Origin: an uncultured SAR116 cluster alpha proteobacterium
Lineage (GTDB): Bacteria; Pseudomonadota; Alphaproteobacteria; Puniceispirillales; Marisalimonadaceae
Direction: 5' to 3'
Assembly: GCA_902578805.1 (NCBI GenBank)
Contig: CACHEH010000004.1
Location: 18,893-82,892, forward strand
Length of the DNA: 64,000 nucleotides
Part shown: positions 9,413 to 19,198 of the stretch, in pieces
Layout of the letters: the number at the start of each line of letters is the position of its first letter
Position numbering within the stretch: the first letter of the stretch is position 1
Made by a program: the position numbers and the translations under genes
The notes under the pieces: generated by a model
Seen by the model: only the letters and a program-made list of their open reading frames with translations
Database searches by the model: none
What the model was told of the DNA's origin: nothing

Positions 9413-10195
9413 CTATTTTTTAATTCTATAACTTTGAAAAACTAGTTGATCATTTAGGATTTTGTTTTTTACCTCTTCTAATGCGCCAGAAGCAAGATTT
9501 TTAATTTTAAACGGTCCAAAGGATACTCTAATCAAACGATTTACATTATATCCAAGATGATTCATAATTCTTCTCACTTCTCTGTTTTTTCCTTCTTTTA
9601 TACCTAAAGTAAGCCAGGCATTACTGCCTTGCTGTTTATCTAATTTAGCATCTATTTTACCATATCTAATCCCATTTACTGTGATTCCATTTTTAAGCAA
9701 CTCAAGATCTTTTTTTATTACATAGCCATGTACTCTAACTTTATATTTTCTTAGCCAGCCAGTCGATGGTAATTCAAGCTTTCTTGCTAAATCACCGTCA
9801 TTAGTAAGCAATAACAAACCTTCTGAGTCCATATCTAAACGACCAACGGAAATAAACCTAGAATTTGACGTTTCTTTTAATTTTTCAAAAATTGTAGGCC
9901 TACCCTCTGGATCATGGTTTGTTACTAAATATCCTCTTTGTTTATTGTAAAGCCATAACTTAGTTGCAATCTTTGTAGGTAAAGACTGATTATTAACTTC
10001 AATCTGATCTTTTGAAGTTACATTTACACTGCATTTAAATAATATTTTATTATTTACCTTTACTTTGCCGTTTGTGATTAAACGTTCAGCTTCTCTTCTG
10101 GAACATAAACCTGATCTTGCAATTACTTTTGCTATCCTGTCTGCCTTTGTACTTTCTGATAGTTTTGAATTAAAATTTTTGTAAATATTTTTCAT
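9413..10195 (-). CDS. rluB: Ribosomal pseudouridine synthase, RsuA/RluB/RluE family
   Basis: The protein has 260 aa. An S4 RNA-binding domain lies at residues 20-65 (ARSGLCSRREAERLI). The catalytic domain has GRLDMDSEGLLLLTNDG with the nucleophile D121, and the late KEGKNREVRRIM motif. The family isomerises uridine in 16S (U516) or 23S rRNA (U2605, U2457). Length and the intact S4 domain favour an RluB-like 23S enzyme, but RsuA specificity cannot be excluded. It sits upstream of rsmD. Confidence 0.88.
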   Translation of the reverse strand: MKNIYKNFNSKLSESTKADRIAKVIARSGLCSRREAERLITNGKVKVNNKILFKCSVNVTSKDQIEVNNQSLPTKIATKLWLYNKQRGYLVTNHDPEGRPTIFEKLKETSNSRFISVGRLDMDSEGLLLLTNDGDLARKLELPSTGWLRKYKVRVHGYVIKKDLELLKNGITVNGIRYGKIDAKLDKQQGSNAWLTLGIKEGKNREVRRIMNHLGYNVNRLIRVSFGPFKIKNLASGALEEVKNKILNDQLVFQSYRIKK

Positions 10196-10243
10196 AGTTC
10201 TGTATTATAGGTTTTAATTACTATTAGCAAGATTACTGATAAC

Positions 10244-10249
10244 AAAGGA
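10244..10249 (+). promoter_or_regulatory. Shine-Dalgarno supporting a TTG start for tadA
   Basis: AAAGGA lies 7 bases before TTG at 10257. The next in-frame ATG (10278) would be 28 bases away, so the site favours the TTG start. Confidence 0.55.
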
Positions 10250-10256
10250 AAAGAAA

Positions 10257-10709
10257 TTGGTTTATCAAATTGATTATATGAAATTAGCAATAAAAGAAGC
10301 TATTAAAGGAAGAAGAAAACAAGAGGTCCCTGTTGGTGCAATCATAGTAGATAAAAATGGGAATGTTATAGCTAAGGCACATAACTTAGTAGAAACTAGA
10401 AATGATTCGACAAGTCATGCAGAAAAACTAGTAATAGAAAAGGCCCTTAAAATCACAGGAAATAGATATTTAAATAATTATGATATTTGGGTAACATTAG
10501 AACCTTGTATAATGTGTGCAAGTATTATTAAGCAAACAAGAATAAGACGTTTATATTATGGTTTGGAAGATAAAAAAGGTGGGGCTATAGATAATGGGGT
10601 TAGACTATTTTCAGATGTCAACTACAAATCTAAATTAGAAATTTATTCAGGATTTTATGCTTCCAAATCACAAAAATTGCTAAAAGAATTTTTTAGAGAT
10701 ACTAGATAA
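10257..10709 (+). CDS. tadA: tRNA-specific adenosine deaminase
   Basis: Deaminates A34 to inosine in the tRNA-Arg(ACG) anticodon. The protein has 150 aa with the zinc deaminase motifs HAE (54-56, catalytic Glu56) and PCIMC (83-87). The start is TTG, chosen because an AAAGGA site is well spaced from it and because the seven extra residues match the usual N-terminus before the first helix. The stop is 2 bp from that of convergent purD. Confidence 0.93.
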   Translation: MVYQIDYMKLAIKEAIKGRRKQEVPVGAIIVDKNGNVIAKAHNLVETRNDSTSHAEKLVIEKALKITGNRYLNNYDIWVTLEPCIMCASIIKQTRIRRLYYGLEDKKGGAIDNGVRLFSDVNYKSKLEIYSGFYASKSQKLLKEFFRDTR

Positions 10710-10711
10710 TT

Positions 10712-11974
10712 TTAGAGTTTACCTATGTCTCTTCTATAAAATCCTTGCTTCCAATGAACAGTTTCCACAACGCCATATGCTTTTTGCCTACAATCTTGAA
10801 CATTGTCCCCAATTGATGTTATTGATAAAACTCTTCCACCATCCGAAACAAGGTTTCCATTTTTATCTTTGCTAGTCCCTGAATGGAATATTGAAATTTC
10901 TGTCTCATTGTCAAAATTGTTAAGTGGTGGCAGTAAAACTCCTTTGTCAAATTCCCCAGGATACCCCTTACTGGCTATTACCACAGTAATTGCATTTTGG
11001 GGAATGAAATCGATAGTAATATCTTTGAGATTTTTTTTTATTGTTTTTTGAACAATACTAACCAAATCTGTATTCAAACGCGGAAGTACAACTTGAGTTT
11101 CAGGATCTCCAAATCTACAATTGAATTCAATTACTTTGGGTCCTTTATCAGTAATCATTATACCAGCATACAATATCCCTTCATATGGACAACCCTCTAA
11201 TTTCATGCCATTAATTGTAGGAGTAATAATATTATTAAAAATTTCTTGATTTAAATTTTGATCTAAAGCTGGAGCAGGAGAAATAGCACCCATACCACCA
11301 GTATTAGGACCTTCATCATTATCATAGGCTCTTTTGTGATCTTGGGCCGTCCCAATTAAAACTGCATTGTTACCATCAGAAACTGCAAATACACTTGCTT
11401 CAATACCATTTATTCTTTCTTCTATTAAAATTGATTTTCCAGCATCACCAAATTTATTTTTTTGTAACATTTCTATTGATGCAGTAATAGCTTGATCAAC
11501 TGTGTCACATACAACAACGCCCTTTCCAGCAGCGAGACCATCTGCTTTTACAACGCAATAACCATTTAAAAGATCTATTTGTTTTTTTGCAGTTTCGATA
11601 TCAGTACAATATTTAAATTTTGGTTGTGGAATATTGTGCCTTTTACAAAATTTTCTAGAAAAAGTTTTTGAACCCTCTAATTGAGCCGCTTTTTTTGAAG
11701 GCCCAAATGCATTAATTCCTAATTTCAATAATTCATCTTTTAAACCTAGGACTAACGGTATTTCAGGGCCTATAAAAACAAAATCAGCTTCAATATCTAT
11801 TGCTAACTTGCATTGCCCGGGAATGTCATCAGCAGCTATTGGGTAACATTGAGCAAATGTTTCAATTCCAGGATTGCCTGGAGCTACAACAAGTTTTGTT
11901 GTTAAAGGTGACTTAGATAATGATTTAGCAATGGCATGTTCTCTACCACCGCCACCTACCACTAAAATATTCAT
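10712..11974 (-). CDS. purD: Phosphoribosylamine-glycine ligase (GAR synthetase)
   Basis: Second step of de novo purine synthesis: ATP-dependent joining of glycine to phosphoribosylamine. The 420-aa protein has normal length. It begins with ILVVGGGGREHAIA, has the ATP-grasp stretch VVKADGLAAGKGV, the family signature around NTGGMGAISP, and FNCRFGDPETQVVLPRL, where metal and ATP ligands lie. It is divergent from xseA. The other purine gene in the window (purH) is about 45 kb away. Confidence 0.97.
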   Translation of the reverse strand: MNILVVGGGGREHAIAKSLSKSPLTTKLVVAPGNPGIETFAQCYPIAADDIPGQCKLAIDIEADFVFIGPEIPLVLGLKDELLKLGINAFGPSKKAAQLEGSKTFSRKFCKRHNIPQPKFKYCTDIETAKKQIDLLNGYCVVKADGLAAGKGVVVCDTVDQAITASIEMLQKNKFGDAGKSILIEERINGIEASVFAVSDGNNAVLIGTAQDHKRAYDNDEGPNTGGMGAISPAPALDQNLNQEIFNNIITPTINGMKLEGCPYEGILYAGIMITDKGPKVIEFNCRFGDPETQVVLPRLNTDLVSIVQKTIKKNLKDITIDFIPQNAITVVIASKGYPGEFDKGVLLPPLNNFDNETEISIFHSGTSKDKNGNLVSDGGRVLSITSIGDNVQDCRQKAYGVVETVHWKQGFYRRDIGKL

Positions 11975-12059
11975 TAACTAATTACTCCAAAAGGCTTTAG
12001 ATTTTTTGAAATATGGCATATTATTAATACATGATAAATAGAAATTTTTTTACAATCTA

Positions 12060-13397
12060 ATGAATACTGACACAAACAATCCTGTGTATTCTGTAGGCGA
12101 ATTTTCACATGTAATTAAAAAGTTAGTCGAAACAAATTTTAGTTACGTTCGTATTAGAGGTGAAATTTCTCGTCCTTCATTTCCAGGATCAGGCCACATT
12201 TACTTTACTCTAAAAGATACGGACGGCACAATTGCCGCAATCATTTGGAAATATACATTACCAAGGTTGTCAATAAAACCTGAAGAGGGTATGGAAGTCA
12301 TTTGCACTGGAAAAGTCACTACTTTTGCTGGGCAATCTAAATATCAAATTATTGTGGAAAGTATAGAAGTTGCAGGAGAGGGAGCGCTTCTAAAAATGCT
12401 CGAGGATAGAAGAAAAAAACTTCTTAAAGAGGGTTTGTTTAAACTCGAATTTAAAAAACCAATACCCTATCTACCTGAAAAAATAGGTGTAATTACGAGT
12501 TCGTCAGGCGCTGTATTAAAAGATATCCTTCATAGGTTATCAGATCGTTTTCCTTCTCACGTTTATTTATGGCCAGTTGCAGTCCAAGGTGAAAAGTCTG
12601 CAGAACAAATATCTAATGCAATTGACAAATTTAATGAATTAACAGATGAAACTAATATTAAAAAACCTGACCTCCTTATAGTTGCAAGAGGAGGTGGCAG
12701 CTTAGAAGATTTATGGTCATTTAATGAAGAAATTGTTGTTAGGTCAGTATTTAAAAGCTCCATCCCAATTATATCAGCTGTAGGTCACGAAACTGATACA
12801 ACATTGATTGACTTTGTGTCTGACTTAAGAGCTCCAACACCAACAGCAGCAGCTGAAATGGCAGTTCCAGTAAGAGAGGAATTATTAGCAAGAATTGATG
12901 AAATAAATTTAAGATTCAAAATGTCTTTTAATAACAAGTTCAATAATAACAAAGATCGTCTTATAAACCTTATTAGATTATTAGGTAATCCTGATCAGAT
13001 TTTTTATAATAAAGCTCAAAAGTTAGATTTTACATACAAAGATATTGAAAATTTATTTAAAGGTATTTTTATGGATAAAAAAAATCAAATCACTCAACAC
13101 TCTCAGAGGTTAGTTCCACCAAAAGTTTTGATAAGTAATTTACTTTCAAAACAACAACTTTTTGAAACTAAGTTTAAAAATTATCTTCAAAACATAATTA
13201 ATATGAAAGAAACAAAATTAAATTCATTAGATAAGTTACTTGAGGCTTCAAGTTTCAATAGGGTTCTTGAAAGGGGATTTTCTCTTGTAATTAATGATGA
13301 AGGTAAACCAATTAAACTTAGCAGTCAGGCCCCAAAAAATTCTAATGTAAAAATTAAGTTTTCAGACGAAATAAGATCAGCAAAATTGGATAAATAA
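12060..13397 (+). CDS. xseA: Exodeoxyribonuclease VII large subunit
   Basis: The catalytic subunit of ExoVII, which degrades single-stranded DNA in both directions. The protein has 445 aa. The N-terminal OB-fold begins YSVGEFSHVIKKLVE. The nuclease core includes GVITSSSGAVLKDILHRL, ARGGGSLEDLWSFNEE and SAVGHETDTTLIDFVSDLRAPTPTAAAE, and the C-terminus is a predicted coiled coil. The small subunit xseB is not in this window. No SD precedes the ATG. Confidence 0.96.
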   Translation: MNTDTNNPVYSVGEFSHVIKKLVETNFSYVRIRGEISRPSFPGSGHIYFTLKDTDGTIAAIIWKYTLPRLSIKPEEGMEVICTGKVTTFAGQSKYQIIVESIEVAGEGALLKMLEDRRKKLLKEGLFKLEFKKPIPYLPEKIGVITSSSGAVLKDILHRLSDRFPSHVYLWPVAVQGEKSAEQISNAIDKFNELTDETNIKKPDLLIVARGGGSLEDLWSFNEEIVVRSVFKSSIPIISAVGHETDTTLIDFVSDLRAPTPTAAAEMAVPVREELLARIDEINLRFKMSFNNKFNNNKDRLINLIRLLGNPDQIFYNKAQKLDFTYKDIENLFKGIFMDKKNQITQHSQRLVPPKVLISNLLSKQQLFETKFKNYLQNIINMKETKLNSLDKLLEASSFNRVLERGFSLVINDEGKPIKLSSQAPKNSNVKIKFSDEIRSAKLDK

Positions 13398-13411
13398 ATT
13401 TTAGTTTCATT

Positions 13412-14299
13412 CTATTTACCCCATCGTCTATGAGCCCAGAGCCATTGTTCTGGTTTATCTAATATCCATTCTTCTATCCTTCTTGAAATTAATCTAGTTA
13501 TTTCGTATACAGCTTTATTTTTATCTAAATCTTTTGGAAACATAAGTTTATCTTCAACACTTAATTTAAACTTTATACCCTTAAGACGTTCTATTCTAAC
13601 CATATAAATTGGAACATTCCATTTTACTGCCATAACTGCAGCAGCCTGAGGTGTTGGTGTTTCAATTCCAAAAAAAGGAACCATAATACCTTCTCTTAAA
13701 AGTTGGTCTCCTGTTAGCCCAATAATTTCACCGTTTTTAATTTTGCTAGCCATGCCAATAGCCGCAAGACGACCTTTTCTGTAAAAATCAGCATTAGCGT
13801 CTTTATTTCTATAAATTTGTATTTTATTTAATATCCAATTATTTATAGGTCTAAAAACATACCCAGCGCGTCTTCCAGCTAGATCTCCAACTCTTAGAAG
13901 GAATTCCCAATTACCCATATGTGCTCCAACAAGAATGGCAGGACCCTTTTTTATTTTTTCTAAACCTTCAGTTTCTAAATTACCTAATGAAATTAAACTA
14001 TTAATATGTGGCATTTCACCAATTGTTTGTCCAAGCATAAACCAGTGTTGTGATGCAAGCTTATTGATCTCTTTACTTGATTTTTTAGGGAAGACAATTT
14101 TTAGATGTTTTTTTACACGTCTATTATAAGAAGTAAGAGGAGCAATTAAGTACATTAATACACCACATGAATAAGATGAAATTTTAAAAGGAAGTATTCT
14201 AAGTATTATAAATAGTGGAATCGCCAATCCTGCGACTATAGGATCATGAATATATCTATCAAATATTTTTTTAATGCGATAAATAAAATGATTCAGCAT
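13412..14299 (-). CDS. lpxL: Lipid A biosynthesis acyltransferase, LpxL/HtrB family
   Basis: Adds a secondary acyl chain to Kdo-lipid A at the inner membrane. The protein has 295 aa with an N-terminal hydrophobic anchor and the HX4E catalytic motif (H127 and E132 in AHMGNWE). Conserved GLTGDQLLREGIMVPFFG and a late WLWAHRRW follow. It is the last gene of the minus-strand lipid A operon, overlapping lpxK by 29 bp. Acyl-chain specificity (LpxL versus LpxM-like) cannot be read from the sequence. Confidence 0.9.
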   Translation of the reverse strand: MLNHFIYRIKKIFDRYIHDPIVAGLAIPLFIILRILPFKISSYSCGVLMYLIAPLTSYNRRVKKHLKIVFPKKSSKEINKLASQHWFMLGQTIGEMPHINSLISLGNLETEGLEKIKKGPAILVGAHMGNWEFLLRVGDLAGRRAGYVFRPINNWILNKIQIYRNKDANADFYRKGRLAAIGMASKIKNGEIIGLTGDQLLREGIMVPFFGIETPTPQAAAVMAVKWNVPIYMVRIERLKGIKFKLSVEDKLMFPKDLDKNKAVYEITRLISRRIEEWILDKPEQWLWAHRRWGK

Positions 14300-15293
14300 T
14301 TAGTTTTTCCATAAGAAATGACTTTAATCTAGATTTATCTTTAAGACTTAGATGCATTTCAATTGAAAGCACATGTATTAATTTGTTTTTATTGTTTATT
14401 TTGACATAGTCCTTTTCTGTAGTAATAAGTTCCAAGTTTTGTTTTGTTGCTGTTAAAATTAATTTATTAATGTCTTGGTGATTATAATTATAATGATCGG
14501 GAAATGATTTTGTAAAAGAAATATCATATCCATTCTCATTAAGTGTTTGATAAAATTTATTAGGATTCCCTAATCCACAAAATGCAAATAGTTTTTTATT
14601 TTGTATTTTTGGCGCATTAATTACTCTAGTTTTTGTTTCAATTATAGGTATGTTGAAAATTTTGAATAGATTTATATCATTTATTTTGTTACTACCAGTA
14701 ATTACGATTCTGTCAACACCTTTTATCCCTGATTTTAAAGTCTGTCTTAATGGCCCTGCAGGTAAACAAAGTTTGTTTCCAAATTTAAGATTTTTATCTA
14801 CTAGCAAAAATCTAATATCATGATTTAATTGATTATTTTGTAATCCATCATCCATTATTATAACATTAAATTTTTTTTTATGTTTTTCTATAAATTTAGC
14901 GCCTAAACTTCTATTTTTTGAAATAATTGTAGTTCCAATTTTACTCAACAATAGAGCCTCATCACCAATATCATTATATGTGTGCGATTTATTTACTTCA
15001 ATAGGCCCTTTATGTGTGCCTTTATAACCTCTTGTTAAAAAAACAGGATTGTAACCTAACTCTCTTAAAATTTTGAAAGTATATATTGCATAAGGTGTTT
15101 TGCCCGTACCACCCACTGTAAGGTTACCAACGCAAACTACTTTCAATTTAGAATTGTATACTTTTGTAAATAAGGATTTAAGTCTGTTAAACAATATCCA
15201 TAAAATAGAAAGTGGAAAAAGGATTATTGATTTTATTTTTGAATTTATACTATCTTCATACCAAAATTTTGGTGTTATCAACATATCACGCAA
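14271..15293 (-). CDS. lpxK: Tetraacyldisaccharide 4'-kinase
   Basis: Phosphorylates the 4' position of the lipid A precursor. The protein has 340 aa with an N-terminal membrane helix (about residues 20-40), then the P-loop VGNLTVGGTGKTP (55-67) characteristic of LpxK, FLTRGYKG, and IIMDDGLQN as the Walker-B-like segment. It overlaps waaA by 8 bp upstream and lpxL by 29 bp downstream, so it is tightly coupled in the lipid A operon. Confidence 0.95.
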   Translation of the reverse strand: MRDMLITPKFWYEDSINSKIKSIILFPLSILWILFNRLKSLFTKVYNSKLKVVCVGNLTVGGTGKTPYAIYTFKILRELGYNPVFLTRGYKGTHKGPIEVNKSHTYNDIGDEALLLSKIGTTIISKNRSLGAKFIEKHKKKFNVIIMDDGLQNNQLNHDIRFLLVDKNLKFGNKLCLPAGPLRQTLKSGIKGVDRIVITGSNKINDINLFKIFNIPIIETKTRVINAPKIQNKKLFAFCGLGNPNKFYQTLNENGYDISFTKSFPDHYNYNHQDINKLILTATKQNLELITTEKDYVKINNKNKLIHVLSIEMHLSLKDKSRLKSFLMEKLNAESFYLSH

Positions 15294-16617
15294 CGTCTAT
15301 CTTTTTATATTTATTTAATAATTCAATTAAATTTATACTAGCTTCATCTGCTCGTTGTTGGGAATAACCTGATGCAATTAGACTATTTTTACCCATATCC
15401 TCTAATCGCTCAGAATTGCTAAGTAATTCAATTACATTATCTAAAAAAGTTTCATTCATACTTGGTCCTTTTTCAATTTGTATAGCTCCACCAGACCAAA
15501 CAAGATCTTTAATTTGAGCGTCACATTTCTCAGAGTGAGGACCCATAATTACTGGTTTACCAAATTGCGATGCCTCTGATGGACTATGCCCCCCCACTGA
15601 TACCATTGATCCAGCAACGTAAACTAAATCTGAAACTTCTATTAATGATCCCATTTCACCCATTGTATCTGCAAGGTAGAAAATATCGTTTCTTGATGGA
15701 AGCTCACCTTTACTTCTTGATTTAATATCAAAGCCAGCTGATTTAATTCGATTTTTTATACTTAAACTTCTATTTATATGTCTAGGTGCAATTATGATTA
15801 AAATATTATCCTGAGATTTTTGTCTTAGGCGATCAGCTAATTTTATCATTAACTCTTCTTCTCCAGGATGAGTTGAGGCAGCAAGTAATAATTTTTTTCT
15901 TACTAAGTTCTTTTTTAATTTGAATACATAATTATTATCAATAGGTGGTTTTTCAGCTATTGATTTAAGGCTTGTTAAACTTTTTACATTTTTAGCACCC
16001 AATTTTTTAAATAAAGCTTCTTGTTTAGGATCAACAGCGAAAACATGGTCGACTTTACTGAAAATTTTTTTTGCTAAAAAATATCCTAACCCTGTCCAAA
16101 AACGAGCAGATTTATTTGACATTTGTGAAGATGCTAAAATAGTAGGTATATTTGATCTTGCCGTTAAATATATTAAATTAGGCCAAAAATCTGATTCCAT
16201 AAAAACGGCCATATTTGGTTTCCATTGTTTTAAAAAATTTGAAACAAATTTAGGATGATCATATGGATGAAATTGATGTATCGCAGGCAAACCTTTTTTT
16301 ATTTTGTCTTTGATTAATTTTGCAGCAGAAACTGTGTTAGTTGTTAATAAAAAATATTCTTTTTTATTACTGCCATAGCCATGTTTCTTCATCGAGTTAG
16401 CAAGAGCTAATGCAGCTACAGATTCTCCCACACTAGTTCCGTGTAACCACACAATGGTTCCGTCAGGTCTAGGTTTCTTTGAAATTCCATATCTTTCGTT
16501 AATTCTATGTTTATCTTCTTTCCCTTTTTTTTTTCGTCCTTCTAAATATTTTGGTAAAAAAAAATTTATTATGCCCCATAAAAAATTATATATATTTAGC
16601 GTCATTTTTTGATCCAA
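15286..16617 (-). CDS. waaA: 3-deoxy-D-manno-octulosonic acid (Kdo) transferase
   Basis: Transfers Kdo from CMP-Kdo to lipid IVA on the inner face of the membrane. The protein has 443 aa with an N-terminal hydrophobic segment, the acceptor-side HGTSVGESVAAL with the catalytic base (E65), and the GT30 C-terminal block AGSMVSVGGHSPSEASQFGKPVIMGPH. It follows the DUF374 acyltransferase by 16 bp and overlaps lpxK. An alternative ATG four codons in is possible. Confidence 0.95.
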   Translation of the reverse strand: MDQKMTLNIYNFLWGIINFFLPKYLEGRKKKGKEDKHRINERYGISKKPRPDGTIVWLHGTSVGESVAALALANSMKKHGYGSNKKEYFLLTTNTVSAAKLIKDKIKKGLPAIHQFHPYDHPKFVSNFLKQWKPNMAVFMESDFWPNLIYLTARSNIPTILASSQMSNKSARFWTGLGYFLAKKIFSKVDHVFAVDPKQEALFKKLGAKNVKSLTSLKSIAEKPPIDNNYVFKLKKNLVRKKLLLAASTHPGEEELMIKLADRLRQKSQDNILIIIAPRHINRSLSIKNRIKSAGFDIKSRSKGELPSRNDIFYLADTMGEMGSLIEVSDLVYVAGSMVSVGGHSPSEASQFGKPVIMGPHSEKCDAQIKDLVWSGGAIQIEKGPSMNETFLDNVIELLSNSERLEDMGKNSLIASGYSQQRADEASINLIELLNKYKKIDVA

Positions 16618-16633
16618 TAAATTATATTAACTC

Positions 16634-17305
16634 TCAATTTATTTTTACTTCTATCATTTTTGTAAGTCGTATAATCTCATTTTCGAGATTTTGTCTTTCG
16701 AGTTCAAGTTTATCTATATTAATATTTTTTTTAATTTTAATTGGTTTCCCAAAGCAATACATACCTTTTGAAAATGGATATGGTAAAACAAAATTGTCCC
16801 ATGAGTTTATTGTTTTATATTTTTTAGTAGTCCATACCAAAGGGATTATAGGGGTATTTGTAATTTGTGCTAATTTTATAATACCCTCCTTAACTTGTTC
16901 TTTTGGTCCTTTTGGACCATCGGGTGTGATAGCAATACTTTCTCCTGATTGTAAACGTTTTACCATTTTTCTAAAAGCTAGCATTCCTCCTCTTTTTGAA
17001 GAACCAAGAATTACATTTATACCAAGATATTTAAATGCTAAAGAGGTAATCATTCCGTCAGAGTGACTTGATTGAAGAGCATTTATGACTCTGTTTCTTG
17101 GTAAAAGATGTGGACCTAAAAATAACTTATTATGCCAACAGCAAAAAATATATTTATTTTGATTATTGAATATTGTGGATTTCTTGCTTTGTTCAAAATA
17201 TTCCCACCGAATAGAACGCGCAATTAGGTTTGATATATAATAAAAAATGAAACCAACAAATTTTTGGCCTATACTAGTTTTGCTGAAATGTTTAAAAATA
17301 CGCAT
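16634..17305 (-). CDS. DUF374 lysophospholipid acyltransferase-like protein
   Basis: The 223-aa protein belongs to the DUF374 branch of the PlsC-like acyltransferases. An N-terminal membrane segment is followed by the CCWHNKLF block, then GSSKRGGMLAFRKMVKRLQSG and ITPDGPKGPKEQV, which are family hallmarks. It is the first gene of the lipid A/Kdo operon, its usual place in alphaproteobacteria, and is presumed to act on LPS or phospholipid acylation. The reaction is not proven for the family. Confidence 0.85.
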   Translation of the reverse strand: MRIFKHFSKTSIGQKFVGFIFYYISNLIARSIRWEYFEQSKKSTIFNNQNKYIFCCWHNKLFLGPHLLPRNRVINALQSSHSDGMITSLAFKYLGINVILGSSKRGGMLAFRKMVKRLQSGESIAITPDGPKGPKEQVKEGIIKLAQITNTPIIPLVWTTKKYKTINSWDNFVLPYPFSKGMYCFGKPIKIKKNINIDKLELERQNLENEIIRLTKMIEVKIN

Positions 17306-17434
17306 TTAAAAAACCAAATTACTTCACTTATTTGAAATTGAGTTTTAAATTAAAATTACACAAAACTAAATAACTATCTATACAAATAATTTATATTATA
17401 AGTTAAAATAAAAAATATATTAAATTGGATTGAT

Positions 17435-19192
17435 ATGAAAAAAAAACAAATAATTACAGACATCAATAAAAATATAATTAAAAATTTTTATAATGACTTT
17501 GTTTTTAAATATAAAATAGATATTATTTTTGCATTTATTTTGTTGATCATAGTAGCATGTACTTCGTCAATCTACCCTTACTTAATACAGTTAGTATTTG
17601 ATGGCTTATTAAAAGTTGAAAATTTTGAATGGATTATTTTGCCTTTTGTCATTGCCTTTGTTGCAATTATAAGAGGTGTAGCAATGTTTTTTCAAATTCG
17701 TCAAGTATCAAAGATATCATTATCTATTTCTTTAGATGTTCAAAAAAAACTGACTAAGCATTTGATAAATGCAGACTTAAATGAACTAAATAAACTCTCT
17801 TCAGGTAATCACGTATCTAGGATTATGAATGATGTTGTTTTAATCCGTGATGGTTTTGAAAGAACTATAAATAATCTAATAAGGGACGTTTTTACAATTT
17901 TAGCATTGTTCTCTTACCTCATGTGGTTAGACTGGCTTTTATCAATATTAGTCGTCATTATTTATCCTTTAGCGCTAAAACCCATAGTCAAAATTGGTAA
18001 AAAACAAAATATAATTGCAACAATTCTCCAAGAACAAATGGAAACAGTAACTTCAACATTAACTGAAATGCTTCAAGGCATAAGGATGGTAAAATCATAT
18101 AATTTAGAAAATATGGAGATAAATAGATCGGAAAGTGTGTTGAATTCATTATTTAAAAAAACCTTCAATCTAATAATCGGACGGGCAAAGATTTTACCTA
18201 TCTTAGAGATTTTAGGAGGTGTTGCTGCCGCTAGTGTTATAGGATTAGCAAGCTACAGAGTTTCTATTGGAGAGTTAACGCCTGGGAGTGTTGTTGGTTA
18301 TATCACAGGATTATTAATGATTGCCCAACCTGCAAGGGCTTTAGGAACATTTAATACAGTTTTGCAAGAGGCTCTTTCAGCACTAGAGAGAATTTACAAA
18401 CAATTAAACATATATCCTAAAGTAAGAAGTTTATCATCTGCACCTGATATAAAAATAAACAGAAATAAACCACCTGAAATAATTTTTAAAAATGTAAGTT
18501 TTTCTTATGACAATAGAAACAAGGTTTTAAATAATATTAATTTTGTTGCAAAACCAGGTTCCAAAGTTGCATTAGTTGGACAAAGTGGAGCTGGAAAGTC
18601 AACAATTATTAATTTAATTTCCAGATTTTATGATCCTTCAAATGGGGATATTAAAATTAATGAAGTAAATATAAAGAATATAAATTTAAGTTCACTTCGA
18701 AATAATATTTCATTAGTTGGTCAAGAAACTATAATTTATAATAAAAGTTTTCTAGATAATATTAGGTTTGGCAACTTAAACGCTACAGATTTAAAAGTTA
18801 AAAAAGCCGCAAAGAATGCAGATATTGATAAATTTATAAATAATTCTTTGAATGGTTATAATACTATAGTTGGAGAAAGTGGTAATACTTTATCAGGCGG
18901 GCAAAAGCAACGTGTTTCAATTGCTAGAGCTATTTTAAAAGATGCGCCAATTTTACTTTTAGACGAAGCTACAAGTTCACTTGATGCAGAAACTGAGAAT
19001 GAGATTAACAAAACACTTGAAAAATTGACTAAGAACAAAACTACTATTACGATTGCTCACAAATTATCGACTATTGTAAATTGTGATCAAATAATTCTAC
19101 TTAATAAAGGTAAAATAGTTGATGCTGGAAGCCACAAAGAGTTAATAAAAAGTTCTGAGTTATACAAGAAACTTTGCACTATAGGAATTTAA
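17435..19192 (+). CDS. msbA: ABC transporter, fused permease-ATPase, MsbA-like
   Basis: The 585-aa half-transporter has six hydrophobic segments over residues 30-300, then an ATPase with Walker A GQSGAGKS (382-389), signature LSGGQ (486-490), Walker B ILLLDE and the switch His in TIAHKLST. It is transcribed divergently from the lipid A operon, so flipping lipid A across the inner membrane is the likely job. Drug or lipid exporters of the same architecture cannot be excluded. The short stop-to-stop gap of 6 bp to the phosphatase gene is typical of the window. Confidence 0.85.
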   Translation: MKKKQIITDINKNIIKNFYNDFVFKYKIDIIFAFILLIIVACTSSIYPYLIQLVFDGLLKVENFEWIILPFVIAFVAIIRGVAMFFQIRQVSKISLSISLDVQKKLTKHLINADLNELNKLSSGNHVSRIMNDVVLIRDGFERTINNLIRDVFTILALFSYLMWLDWLLSILVVIIYPLALKPIVKIGKKQNIIATILQEQMETVTSTLTEMLQGIRMVKSYNLENMEINRSESVLNSLFKKTFNLIIGRAKILPILEILGGVAAASVIGLASYRVSIGELTPGSVVGYITGLLMIAQPARALGTFNTVLQEALSALERIYKQLNIYPKVRSLSSAPDIKINRNKPPEIIFKNVSFSYDNRNKVLNNINFVAKPGSKVALVGQSGAGKSTIINLISRFYDPSNGDIKINEVNIKNINLSSLRNNISLVGQETIIYNKSFLDNIRFGNLNATDLKVKKAAKNADIDKFINNSLNGYNTIVGESGNTLSGGQKQRVSIARAILKDAPILLLDEATSSLDAETENEINKTLEKLTKNKTTITIAHKLSTIVNCDQIILLNKGKIVDAGSHKELIKSSELYKKLCTIGI

Positions 19193-19198
19193 AAAAAA

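Noticed and set aside
16551..17066. 171-aa plus-strand frame over the DUF374 and waaA genes
   Set aside because: It covers two recognised minus-strand genes with family motifs, and its own translation has no family resemblance.
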